The notes under the pieces are model-generated. The model saw only the letters and a program-made list of their open reading frames with translations, ran no database searches and was not told the origin of the DNA. A stretch of DNA of 46,351 bases. Origin: a virus. Location: positions 1 through 46,351 of the IMG/VR virus record IMGVR_UViG_3300037297_000015, one strand, 5' to 3'. Below, in pieces: positions 1 through 6,968 of the stretch. Position 1 is the first letter of the stretch. Every line of letters starts with the position of its first letter. The position numbers were made by a program, and so were the translations under genes.

Positions 1-14
1 TTCGCAAGATCCAT
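1..14 (-). CDS. Probable start of the tape measure gene (4 codons, cut by window edge)
   Basis: An ATG at base 14 follows the stop of the T reading frame by a few bases. It has a good ribosome binding site (AAGGA, 8 bases upstream) and begins M-D-L-A before the window ends. By lambda-type gene order the tape measure gene should start exactly here. The body of that gene is at the other end of the window (44021-46351). Joining the two ends directly puts this ATG out of frame with that body, so some sequence is missing between them. Confidence 0.55.
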
Positions 15-17
15 GAA

Positions 18-416
18 TCAGTCCTTGAAACGATCTGTTGGCGCTTTCCTGAGCAAATCAGTTGCTGCGCATTTTTCATCCGCGTAGGCAATGGACATTT
101 CTCTCAGTGCCCGCGCTTCCCACGGCTCAACGATAGCCTGTGTCGCTTGCATGTACGCCCATACGTCCGGCCATTCGAGCGGCAGATCACCGCCCATTGC
201 TCCTGGCTTGTCAGGCCCAGCCTCAAACAGCGCATCGAGAAGGTATCCGCCCGCAGATATTTCCACCACGGGCGGAGCGATGCCTTGATCAAGAAATGAT
301 ACTTTGAGCCGCGGCCCCGGCCAACGTCGGGTTCCGCTTTTGCTTTCGATTTCAGGAACTGAGTGCAGCCAGCCATATTGTCGAGCGGCAAGGATTAGTC
401 GCTCGACGTTAGGTCC
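18..416 (-). CDS. Tail assembly chaperone T domain, made by -1 frameshift (gpGT)
   Basis: This reading frame has no good start of its own and is open from the end of the upstream G gene to base 18 (132 codons). It is joined to G by a slippery T-TTT-TTG run at 416-422, giving a predicted G-T fusion of about 279 residues. The T part contains an L-EWPDVWAYM segment and a W-E-x-RALREMSIAYA segment, like lambda gpT/DUF1799 proteins. In lambda-like phages G coats the tape measure protein and GT recruits the tail tube subunits before tail assembly. The position between tail tube and tape measure genes fits. An internal GTG at 269 is possible but lies in mid-domain. Confidence 0.8.
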   Translation of the reverse strand, partial: GPNVERLILAARQYGWLHSVPEIESKSGTRRWPGPRLKVSFLDQGIAPPVVEISAGGYLLDALFEAGPDKPGAMGGDLPLEWPDVWAYMQATQAIVEPWEARALREMSIAYADEKCAATDLLRKAPTDRFKD

Positions 417-856
417 AAAAAATCTCCGATCTCGCCTGCGTCTTCATCGAGTTGAGCGATGATATTCGGATAGCTGGTGTAGATCAGCATGGCGTTTTCT
501 GCTGAAAACGAAATAGGTTCTCCATCTGGGCCCGGCATATTTTCCCAGTCGATGGTACGGTCTGCCCAGTTTTTCGCGCTGGCGTCTTCGCCTTTTTCGA
601 TCATTTCCTCGATTTCTCCGATAGACATTTTGGAGAAATTCACGGACCCGTTGGTCTCTTTCACCGCCTTGGCGGCACGACGACGCGCGCGCTCCTTGTA
701 GGTCTCACTGTGCGGCCCAAGCACCTTAACCCGCACTGGCTTGTTGCGATCAGGCTTGCCATCATCATCAGGCCAATATGCAGGGCGTCCATTGTCCTTG
801 ATGTGGACCCATGCGCCGTTTTCGGAAAGTGCTTTCGTATCGGTGAACTGGAACAT
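395..856 (-). CDS. Tail assembly chaperone G
   Basis: A 153-residue soluble acidic protein. It lies directly after the tail tube gene and before the tape measure gene, the place of lambda gpG. Its last codons contain the slippery run that gives the GT fusion. The middle is a basic arginine and alanine rich helix (ERARRRAAKAVKE); the end is acidic. In lambda, G binds the tape measure protein and keeps it soluble until tail tube polymerisation, and is absent from the virion. A strong hairpin upstream (890-928) separates it from the tail tube gene, which suits lower expression than the tube protein. Confidence 0.75.
   Translation of the reverse strand: MFQFTDTKALSENGAWVHIKDNGRPAYWPDDDGKPDRNKPVRVKVLGPHSETYKERARRRAAKAVKETNGSVNFSKMSIGEIEEMIEKGEDASAKNWADRTIDWENMPGPDGEPISFSAENAMLIYTSYPNIIAQLDEDAGEIGDFLDLTSSD
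416..422 (-). promoter_or_regulatory. -1 ribosomal frameshift slippery heptamer T-TTT-TTG
   Basis: Read on the minus strand the G frame is GAT TTT TTG GAC, so the heptamer T-TTT-TTG fits the X-XXY-YYZ rule with the correct phase. A slip of -1 leads into the T frame, which stays open to base 18; the zero frame stops at TAA 395-397. No stimulatory pseudoknot was worked out. Confidence 0.8.
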
Positions 857-889
857 TTGAATATCCTTGGTTTCGCGGTTTCTTGAAAC

Positions 890-928
890 GGGGCGCAGGC
901 GATTGAAACCACTTCCCGCCTACGCCCC
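890..928 (-). terminator. Strong hairpin after the tail tube gene
   Basis: GGGGCGCAGGCG (890-901) pairs with CGCCTACGCCCC (917-928), 12 pairs including one G-U, with a 15-base loop. It sits between the tail tube stop and the G start. No clean T-run follows on the minus strand (GTTTC), so it may be a partial terminator or an mRNA end stabiliser rather than a full terminator. Confidence 0.55.
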
Positions 929-948
929 TAACCCTCGAAAGGGATGGC

Positions 949-1404
949 TTATGCCGGTGCGACCTCGATCAGCGCAGCGCCCGCATTACGGACTTCGAAC
1001 GAACGACCATTGTGGCTGTCGGCGTCTTGTGCAGTCGGTCCGAAGCTCATGCAACGGCCTTTCCAGTACCAGGTGCGACCTGCAGAATCGACATACTTCC
1101 ACGCCAGAACTGTCGAGGTGCTGTCATAGCCGCGCAGGGTTTCGATATTGGTATTGTCGCTCTCATCATAGGCGCAGTTCGCCGTGATATTCTCGATGTC
1201 CTTCGCGCCAACAGTGTGTTGTGTCCAGCCTGTTTTGAGCGGCGTAAACGTGGTGTCACCTGTCGCAACCTTCGGCGGGGTCACGTCCAGAAGATTTTCG
1301 ATTTCTGCCCACGACGACAGTGCGCCATAGCTCGATGCGTCTTCTGCGGCAGGCAGAGAAGTGTTGAAGCTCAGCGTTCCGCCGATGCTCGAAATTACAG
1401 CCAT
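949..1404 (-). CDS. Major tail tube protein
   Basis: A 151-residue protein beginning MAVISSIGGTLSFN, rich in T, S and small residues, as expected of a beta-sandwich tube subunit of the lambda gpV type. Segments such as WAEIENL, TFTPLKTGW and TVLAWKYVDS are typical of siphophage tail tube proteins with their set-up against reference states. It follows the tail terminator gene and precedes the G/GT chaperones, the conserved order. It has a good ribosome binding site (AGGAGG) and is followed by a strong hairpin, consistent with high expression. Confidence 0.8.
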   Translation of the reverse strand: MAVISSIGGTLSFNTSLPAAEDASSYGALSSWAEIENLLDVTPPKVATGDTTFTPLKTGWTQHTVGAKDIENITANCAYDESDNTNIETLRGYDSTSTVLAWKYVDSAGRTWYWKGRCMSFGPTAQDADSHNGRSFEVRNAGAALIEVAPA

Positions 1405-1478
1405 GATGGCCTCCTATGCTTTTGGATGTCCCCGGCTCACACCCGCATAGGGCACCGGCCCGCCGGGAAGGCCGGAAT

Positions 1479-1877
1479 TCAGAAACTTGCCAGATATCGG
1501 ATGATGCACGGGACACGGTAATCGTATTCGGTTGTATAACCTCCGCGAATATCCAGCGGATGGGTGACAGTGATGACGCCGCCAGTGAACATGATTTTGC
1601 GACCTTCTGGAAAGAAGGTATCGATCAGGTCGGCTATAGAAAGTGCATCATTTTCGCCGATTCCAGATTCAGTGACGACGACCGCCGACATGCGGCCCGT
1701 TTCATGCTTGAACTGATTTCCTTTTAGCGCTCCTCCGGTTCGATCAGCAACCGGAAATGTGATCTCTACAAACGGACGCGTCCCAGAATAATCCACACCG
1801 GGCCACGCCACGTTATAGCCGCTTAGAGCGTCAGAAAGCGCCGATTTTAGAGCATTGCGAAGGCTTGTCGTATTCAT
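1479..1877 (-). CDS. Tail terminator protein (lambda gpU/DUF4128-like)
   Basis: 132 residues. The amino end (SLRNALKSALSDAL) is a helix followed by W-P-G and a beta-rich body with PFVEITFPV and TFFPEGRKI, the usual look of tail terminator proteins. These form a hexameric ring that ends tube growth and joins tail to head. It lies between an HK97 gp10-like gene and the tail tube gene, the standard place, and overlaps the upstream stop by ATGA. The spacer after it has a CCGGCC/GGCCGG inverted repeat (1455-1475) without a T-run. Confidence 0.7.
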   Translation of the reverse strand: MNTTSLRNALKSALSDALSGYNVAWPGVDYSGTRPFVEITFPVADRTGGALKGNQFKHETGRMSAVVVTESGIGENDALSIADLIDTFFPEGRKIMFTGGVITVTHPLDIRGGYTTEYDYRVPCIIRYLASF

Positions 1878-2341
1878 CCTGTGATCTCCGCTTTTGCCCG
1901 TCGCGTTGCGTCGTCAATATAGCCTTGCCATTTGTTCGCAGCCTCATCGACCCAAAATAATCCAGGCTGGTTATATTTCCGTCCTAGGCTATCCTCACCG
2001 CTAAATCCATAATGGATGCGGCGGGCATATGGAGCATCTGTTCCGCCCCATACAAACTCTGCTACATCACCTGCTTCCATCGAACCAGCAACCAGCACAT
2101 GTGATTCCTTACCGATTTGTGTGATCGATGTACTGCCATAAAGCGATGATTGCAGCGACCCAGCCAGAGCCCCAAGGTCGCGCGGGATTTGACCTTTCTG
2201 CGGATTACCACCACGGGTTTTGCCAGAAACGATATCTATCCCAGCCAAAAGTTCAGTTGTGGCGGTAGATACCACTGCGTTCTGAATCTTTTCTACCTTT
2301 GTGACCCACTCTTCGATCTGTGCAATGAATTCCTTTGCCAT
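1874..2341 (-). CDS. Neck / tail-completion protein, HK97 gp10-like
   Basis: 155 residues, starting with a charged helix (FIAQIEEWVTKVEKIQ) and later a Y-A-R-R-I-H-Y-G-F patch close to G and W residues, as in HK97 gp10-family minor tail/neck proteins. It directly precedes the tail terminator gene, as gp10 usually does, and its ATG overlaps the upstream stop (TGATG). The role is inferred from position and motif: adaptor between head completion proteins and the tail. Confidence 0.65.
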   Translation of the reverse strand: MAKEFIAQIEEWVTKVEKIQNAVVSTATTELLAGIDIVSGKTRGGNPQKGQIPRDLGALAGSLQSSLYGSTSITQIGKESHVLVAGSMEAGDVAEFVWGGTDAPYARRIHYGFSGEDSLGRKYNQPGLFWVDEAANKWQGYIDDATRRAKAEITG

Positions 2342-3459
2342 CAGACCATCGCGGATCTAGCACGCGCCAATTCTTCAGGTGTCAATTGGTCACGCAGACC
2401 CTTGGTAAAGTCGATTCTTGTTCTTATCGCGCAACGACACTGAACAATTTCACTCCCTGGCGCCCCAAGGCTTCTGTCACCCGGGAACCGCATTCTCGCC
2501 CCGTTGATCGTGGTGAACACGCCATCCGGTCCAATAACCTTCTCTCCATCCAGCGCGCGGTGTGAAGACCGTGTTGCGCTATCTTCCGATGCGTCCCATT
2601 CCCGGCTGATCGCATCTGCCTGTACACGTCCGCTATCAACCATCTGCCGCAGCCCTTCGTTCTGCGCATGATGTACGCTGCCAAGAAGCTCGGTGCGCGC
2701 GATGGTCTCTCCGCGATCCTTCAAAAGCCGGTTGCGATACCGCTGTGTGATCGCCTGAGCATCAGCTTTACTTAGCGGCTTTCCTTCTTCAATCGCCTTG
2801 ATAATCTTGCTATCAAATTGGCGATCCGTTCCCTTGTAGCGCGGTTTCCAGCGCCCCGTTTTGCGATCCTTCACAAAATAGGAGCGCGGCCCATCCGGGT
2901 CGGTCAAAATAGAATATACGCTGTCGGCCTGCTCCATGTCTCTGGCGCTGAGACCGATCACGCCGCCCTCTCTCCGTCCGGTAGCTCGGTTGATGCGTCC
3001 CACCAGATTAAGCGCCGCCGTGCGTGGCGAGGTGCCAACCTCCATGCCGCCGGTCAAAACGCGTCGAACATTCTCGCGGATATCGTCCATCAGCCCATCA
3101 GGACCTGTGATAAGCCGCGATGATTGCTCAGTCAGAAATCTTTCAGCCCTGACGTTGCGCCCATCGAAGAACCCGAACACCTTCACGCCCTGCGCCTTGG
3201 CCTGCCGGGCCAGTTCCTCCATCGTCCAGTCGCCCGCCTGCACGTAGGCATCAGAAAACGCCCGATCAAGCGGCGCGAAATAACTGCGGTCAAGGTCAAG
3301 CATCTGCAATACCGCGTTCACGTCGCCGCGCGCGATTGCGTCTTCCAGCGCCCGAAGCTGCACCTGTCCTGTCACGCGGGCGATGGACTGCACGAAGGCA
3401 TCGCGCACGTCTGGGGCCAGCCGGTCAAGAAGATCAAGCAGCGTTTCACGTCTGGCCAT
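2341..3459 (-). CDS. Phage head morphogenesis protein (SPP1 gp7 / Mu gpF-like)
   Basis: 372 residues with the gp7-like signature in the second half: a TIARTELLGSVHHAQN helix, then EWDASEDSATRSSHRALDG, then APGSEIVQCRCAIR with the paired cysteines of this family. The first half is helical. Such minor head proteins bind the portal or prohead and are packaged in small numbers. The usual place is next to the portal gene; here it stands far downstream between connector and neck genes, which is odd. It has a strong ribosome binding site (GGGGGAG) before ATG 3459. Confidence 0.8.
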   Translation of the reverse strand: MARRETLLDLLDRLAPDVRDAFVQSIARVTGQVQLRALEDAIARGDVNAVLQMLDLDRSYFAPLDRAFSDAYVQAGDWTMEELARQAKAQGVKVFGFFDGRNVRAERFLTEQSSRLITGPDGLMDDIRENVRRVLTGGMEVGTSPRTAALNLVGRINRATGRREGGVIGLSARDMEQADSVYSILTDPDGPRSYFVKDRKTGRWKPRYKGTDRQFDSKIIKAIEEGKPLSKADAQAITQRYRNRLLKDRGETIARTELLGSVHHAQNEGLRQMVDSGRVQADAISREWDASEDSATRSSHRALDGEKVIGPDGVFTTINGARMRFPGDRSLGAPGSEIVQCRCAIRTRIDFTKGLRDQLTPEELARARSAMV

Positions 3460-3483
3460 ATGCTCCCCCGATGTTGTTGGTGG

Positions 3484-3620
3484 TTAGCGACGCATCAGCG
3501 CATCGCGGTATGCAATGAAAGCGACCAGCCAAAGCAGATCTCGGTGAAAAGCGACCCGTCCAGCCTGTGCGAAGGCCGCCTCAAGAAAGCGCAGAAGATC
3601 GTTATTATGTTGGCAGGTGT
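3484..3620 (-). other. Short reading frame without a standard start, between connector gene and gp7-like gene
   Basis: The 160-base gap between two genes is open in one leftward frame to TAA 3484-3486 and encodes an amphipathic peptide ending LLWLVAFIAYRDALMRR, which looks like a real short membrane-associated protein. No ATG, GTG or TTG occurs before the hydrophobic part; the frame is the -1 frame of the upstream gene, which stops at 3621. It may be a decayed gene, use a rare start, or be chance. Confidence 0.3.
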
Positions 3621-3971
3621 CTACGATGCCAGATCAATCTCGTACATCACGGCGGTTCCGCCTGGGTTCAGTTCGCGCACTTCACTGATCTCATGTTCAG
3701 TCCCGCCGATGACAACCTTGTCTTCCTTGGACGGCGTGACGCCGGCCACCGTGGACACATAGAGCGTCCGCACTGTCTGCCCTACCAGAGTGCCGGAAGC
3801 ATCACGCACCCGCTGATTGAGGTCAACAACCGTGATCGTGGTGTCGGTCTCTGTGATCGTCGGTGCCCATTCATCGCCGCTGGTGGTGATCTGTCGCAGC
3901 GTGGCAGACTGACCGAAGCGCGCGATCAGACGTGTGGCTGTTGCCGCGGCACGGGTATAATCGAAGGTCAT
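3621..3971 (-). CDS. Head closure / head-tail stopper-like protein
   Basis: 116 residues: an amino-terminal helix (TRAAATATRLIARFG) followed by beta-rich sequence (ATLRQIT, TITVVDLN, VRTLYVSTVAG, DKVVIGGTEHEISEV). This order, size and position match head closure proteins of the SPP1 gp16 / HK97 gp7 type that sit under the adaptor ring. Its ATG overlaps the upstream stop (ATGA). The assignment rests on pattern and position rather than a catalytic motif. Confidence 0.6.
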   Translation of the reverse strand: MTFDYTRAAATATRLIARFGQSATLRQITTSGDEWAPTITETDTTITVVDLNQRVRDASGTLVGQTVRTLYVSTVAGVTPSKEDKVVIGGTEHEISEVRELNPGGTAVMYEIDLAS

Positions 3972-4318
3972 TGGTCACCAAACACCAGCCGCGCCGCCAG
4001 TGTGCGCAGGCCATCGGCATCGTCTGTGTCCTCTACATAGACGCCTTCAAGGTCGTCCTCGGTATATTCTCCGGTCCCGGTGATGATCTCGATCAGTTCG
4101 CTGCGCCGCGCCTTCGCGACGATCTCTCCGGTGATCTCCTGATCCTGCTCAGCATCCGCCACAACAATCGATCCAGACCGGAGCTGCGCGCCGAAATGCT
4201 CATCGTGCAGTCGCAGATGCTGCAGTTTCTCGTCCGCGATATTCACCGATCCGCCCTCCGGGATGGTGATGCCACCGCTCAGACGGCACTCGCTACCGGT
4301 GCTGATGATCTGTTTCAT
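3968..4318 (-). CDS. Unknown small acidic head-region protein
   Basis: 116 residues from ATG 4318, which overlaps the stop of the upstream gene (ATGA); an upstream in-frame start at 4366 would lie inside that gene. The sequence has a beta-rich amino half (CRLSGGITIPEGGSVNI) and a very acidic carboxyl half (TGTGEYTEDDLEGVYVED). It resembles in layout the 128-residue protein at 8105-8491. No family is recognised. It closes the glycan cassette and leads back into connector genes, so it may be structural. Confidence 0.6.
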   Translation of the reverse strand: MKQIISTGSECRLSGGITIPEGGSVNIADEKLQHLRLHDEHFGAQLRSGSIVVADAEQDQEITGEIVAKARRSELIEIITGTGEYTEDDLEGVYVEDTDDADGLRTLAARLVFGDQ

Positions 4319-4872
4319 GCTGCGTCCTTTCGCTGTTCTGGTACGCCAAGCAATATGCGTGACCATCCCGACATGCTGCGCATCCGATTGCGATACTGTT
4401 TATCAAGGTCCAGCATGATCTGCTGGTAATTGTGTGCGTATTTCCACGGATCACCGCCATAGAAGTGCGGTGTATGGGTCATCGGGATGCCGCAAAATAC
4501 AGCGGTATCGAATCCCAAGTCAATCAATGCCACCTTGGCAGCGAACAATCCGCTCGATCCGCTGCGCGTCTGGCCCGGAAAGCGATAATCGGTGAACTCC
4601 ATTCCGGGCGGCAGATTGCCCTTGCTCTCATTAATTCGCCATTCCTCGTGGCCGAAATATCGCTTGGCGTCTGGGTATCCATTGTTTGCCCGCGATTGAC
4701 GCCAGCCTTTTGCCTCGAAATAATTCGGATGCAAGCTCACCCACGCATCCAATTCGCCCGGCCACTCGGCCCCTGCTTCGTTGCATGCGATCACGCCGTC
4801 GATCTGACCAGTATAGGCATCAAGATCAGCATGCAGGCAGTCGGCACCGCCAAGAACAAGACAGGTGGTCAT
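4315..4872 (-). CDS. Sialyltransferase-like (GT42/DUF115-like?) protein of the glycan cassette
   Basis: 185 residues. It opens with a nucleotide-binding-like strand and loop (TTCLVLGGADCLHADL), then CNEAGAEWPGELDAWVSLHP, and later GSSGLFAAKVALIDLGFD followed by AVFCGIPM. The last segment recalls the SG-x-x-A-x-ALGY-x-x-I-x-L-x-GID core of GT42 sialyltransferases and the related DUF115 proteins. That is a resemblance seen by eye, not proof. Its position directly after a GT-B glycosyltransferase, overlapping by ATGA, supports a role in the same sugar pathway. Phage proteins of this kind often lie in structural gene clusters; their function is unproven. Confidence 0.5.
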   Translation of the reverse strand: MTTCLVLGGADCLHADLDAYTGQIDGVIACNEAGAEWPGELDAWVSLHPNYFEAKGWRQSRANNGYPDAKRYFGHEEWRINESKGNLPPGMEFTDYRFPGQTRSGSSGLFAAKVALIDLGFDTAVFCGIPMTHTPHFYGGDPWKYAHNYQQIMLDLDKQYRNRMRSMSGWSRILLGVPEQRKDAA

Positions 4873-5657
4873 GTGATCAGTTCCTCAACAATTTCCCGAG
4901 CGTCGTGGTACTTCTCGACCCACTCCCGGCGGCTACCGGCCTCCATCGCGCGCCCGGCAGCGCCGAGCAGATCGTTTAGCGTCGGATCGATCCCGCAGCG
5001 CCCGCTATAGCTGTTGCGCATCTGCCGATGTAGGTCGTCGTCCATCAGCGGTCCTTGGTACGCTTGACGATGGTCATAGATCACGGTCGGGGCTCCGCAG
5101 GCCATCGCCTCCAGTGCCGCCCGGCCCGATGCGAATACCAACGCCGCCCCGGCTAGAATGTCGCGCGCATCTCCCGGCGTGGCATCCATGATGTGCCGGT
5201 ACGGCATCTCAAGCGCCTCAGCGATAATCGCGCATTGTGTCGGACTGCCCCGGTAGCTGTAGCGCACCACGCCTCGCCTCTGCGCCACTGTGGGCCGCCA
5301 GAACGCCGCGTCGATTGGCTGGCGGATGATCGCGCCATTGCCGCCCCAGTGACCACGCACGCCCTCGCTGACGAACAGCACACGGTCAGCCTCTCCGGGC
5401 CGCTCCGGCTCGATGATGCCATGTGAAACGCAGACGGTGCGCTTGCACAACGCTGCGAGGTGTCCGGTCAGGCCCATGTTGGCGAAGATGCCGAGGTCAA
5501 AGCCGCCAGTTGGCATCGGAAAACCCGGCTGCCATTCCTCGACAATGTTATTTCCCATACGCTCAAGCTCGGCGCGCACCGTGGCTATCCACGACTGCAC
5601 CCCGCCGATGGGGCGCGATCCGGTCGGGACGTACTTCGCGGCTAGGAGGATGCGCAT
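4869..5657 (-). CDS. Glycosyltransferase, GT-B fold (GT4-like)
   Basis: 262 residues from ATG 5657, which overlaps the preceding stop (TGATG). The start MRILLAAKYVPTGSRPIGGV is the typical first beta strand and glycine loop of GT4-type enzymes. The carboxyl domain has VFASGRAALEAMACGAPTV, matching the nucleotide-sugar-binding E-x7-E/G region of GT-B enzymes. It is shorter than usual GT4 proteins (350-400 residues), mainly in the linker between domains. It probably transfers a sugar from a nucleotide sugar; acceptor unknown. It sits in a contiguous cassette with a GT-A enzyme and a sulfotransferase. Confidence 0.75.
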   Translation of the reverse strand: MRILLAAKYVPTGSRPIGGVQSWIATVRAELERMGNNIVEEWQPGFPMPTGGFDLGIFANMGLTGHLAALCKRTVCVSHGIIEPERPGEADRVLFVSEGVRGHWGGNGAIIRQPIDAAFWRPTVAQRRGVVRYSYRGSPTQCAIIAEALEMPYRHIMDATPGDARDILAGAALVFASGRAALEAMACGAPTVIYDHRQAYQGPLMDDDLHRQMRNSYSGRCGIDPTLNDLLGAAGRAMEAGSRREWVEKYHDAREIVEELIT

Positions 5658-5848
5658 CAGCGTTTGCTTCTGCGGTCCAGTCTGATCGACCACGCCAGTA
5701 GTTTTCCGGCCGCTGCCACGACCATTTTCTCCACCCCGTGAAGCCCGCGCAGCCCAAAGAACGTGCTGATGTCAGCGCCCAGCTCAAGGATCAGTCGTGA
5801 ACGAAAGGATCGCGCGCCGAGGTTACCGAGTTTTGTCAGGGTGTCCAT
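5657..5848 (-). CDS. Small basic hydrophobic protein in the glycan cassette
   Basis: 63 residues from ATG 5848, overlapping the sulfotransferase stop by one base; the stop in turn overlaps the next start. The sequence is basic at both ends (ARSFRSRL and RLDRRSKR) with hydrophobic helices in between (VVAAAGKLLAWSI). It could be a peripheral membrane protein that holds the cassette enzymes at the membrane, but nothing direct shows this. No family recognised. Confidence 0.5.
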   Translation of the reverse strand: MDTLTKLGNLGARSFRSRLILELGADISTFFGLRGLHGVEKMVVAAAGKLLAWSIRLDRRSKR

Positions 5849-6357
5849 CAATACCAAGCCTCCATCGCCTGCGACTCGGCCGCCTCGATCCGCCGGCGCA
5901 GTTCCCCGGATATCTTCGACCCGTGCCGAACGTTCTCCCGCGCCCCGGTGATGTGACCGAGGCCATCTTCCAGTCGGTACACCGTGACGCTCTCATAGGC
6001 CCCGGCGTAGGCTGCGAACATGCGGCTCACGTACCCCGAAGCATGGTCAATCACGGCCTCCGCAAAGCGGCTCATGTCGTCGCACCACAGCTGATCAAGA
6101 CGTTTGCGCGGATCAAGCGCGCCTTCGTGGCGGCGCATCTTCCAATAGCTCGACATCCAGTCCGCCGGGTGACGCACCACCGTGAAAATCGTACCCTCGG
6201 GTCGATCTCTGCCGATCCAGTGAAAGCGGTGCCGCGCCGTGGCGTCCTCGCCCATTGGCAACACCTCAGACACCTCCCTGCCCAGCAGTGCGCGCCGTAT
6301 TGACGTGCCTCCGGTCTTGGGAATGTGCAGAAATGTGCCGCGGTCAGTGACTAGCAT
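5848..6357 (-). CDS. Sulfotransferase family protein
   Basis: 169 residues from ATG 6357, overlapping the GT-A stop (ATGA). It carries both PAPS-binding signatures of the sulfotransferase superfamily: the 5'-phosphosulfate loop FLHIPKTGGTSIRRALL near residues 8-24 and the 3'-phosphate motif FTVVRHPADWMSSYW near residues 58-72. Such enzymes move sulfate from PAPS to hydroxyl groups, mostly of sugars. Length is short but like other small bacterial and phage members. Placed between two glycosyltransferases, it likely sulfates the sugar they add. Sulfotransferases are uncommon in phage head modules. Confidence 0.8.
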   Translation of the reverse strand: MLVTDRGTFLHIPKTGGTSIRRALLGREVSEVLPMGEDATARHRFHWIGRDRPEGTIFTVVRHPADWMSSYWKMRRHEGALDPRKRLDQLWCDDMSRFAEAVIDHASGYVSRMFAAYAGAYESVTVYRLEDGLGHITGARENVRHGSKISGELRRRIEAAESQAMEAWY

Positions 6358-6968
6358 CAGAGCCGGTGCCCGATGCCAATTCCAGCCCGGCCCGGCCAGC
6401 ATTTCAGCCCGGTCACGCCGCGTGGCTCCGGCGGATATAGCGCCTTGGACCCTTCGAAGTCACGCCACAGGCGCAGATCGATACCTAGCGCGCCTTGTTC
6501 TGCAGAATGCCGCAGCGCATCCAGTGCCGGGCCCTTTATCGCCGTGCTGCACAGGCTGGCGTGTCTGTCGTTGCCCATCGCCTTTTCAGCGCCTGTCACC
6601 ACGTTTCGATAGAGCGCGTGGCTCTCGCCAACCAGATCAGCCATTTCTAACCATTCATCACAACGCGACAGCCACCACGGCGCATACTGGTCGTCGTCCT
6701 CGATCACCACCACACGCGCCGCCTTTGGAAGCGCCGACAGACCGCAGAGCAGATTAGCGGCCAGTGTGTTCTCGCCCGGCTGCCAGTGCGGCTCCCGGCG
6801 AATATGTAGCACGTCCCAGCCGTCAACCTGCGGCGTCGGCATCGGCTCTGGACCATCATCAACGATGATCCATTGGACCGGTCCGCCACAGTCCTGCATC
6901 CGCATCTGAGCAACGCAGGCGGCGAACGCCTCGGGTCGCGCGCCGGTAGGTGTCATGACATGGATCAT
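6357..6968 (-). CDS. Glycosyltransferase, GT-A fold (GT2-like)
   Basis: 203 residues. The first strand HVMTPTGARPEAFAACVAQM and the WIIVDDGPEP loop are the nucleotide-binding half of GT2 enzymes; VVVIEDDDQYAPWWLS gives the metal-binding D-x-D. A later G-x-RGVTGLKCWPGRAGIGIGH segment ends the domain. It should use a nucleotide sugar with Mn or Mg. It is the first gene of the cassette and overlaps the connector gene upstream (ATGA), so it is expressed with head genes and not as a separately promoted unit. Acceptor unknown: virion protein, host surface or DNA are all possible. Confidence 0.8.
   Translation of the reverse strand: MIHVMTPTGARPEAFAACVAQMRMQDCGGPVQWIIVDDGPEPMPTPQVDGWDVLHIRREPHWQPGENTLAANLLCGLSALPKAARVVVIEDDDQYAPWWLSRCDEWLEMADLVGESHALYRNVVTGAEKAMGNDRHASLCSTAIKGPALDALRHSAEQGALGIDLRLWRDFEGSKALYPPEPRGVTGLKCWPGRAGIGIGHRL

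Noticed and set aside
1455-1475. Terminator after the tail terminator gene
   Set aside because: A 6-bp inverted repeat exists but no T-run follows; too weak to call.
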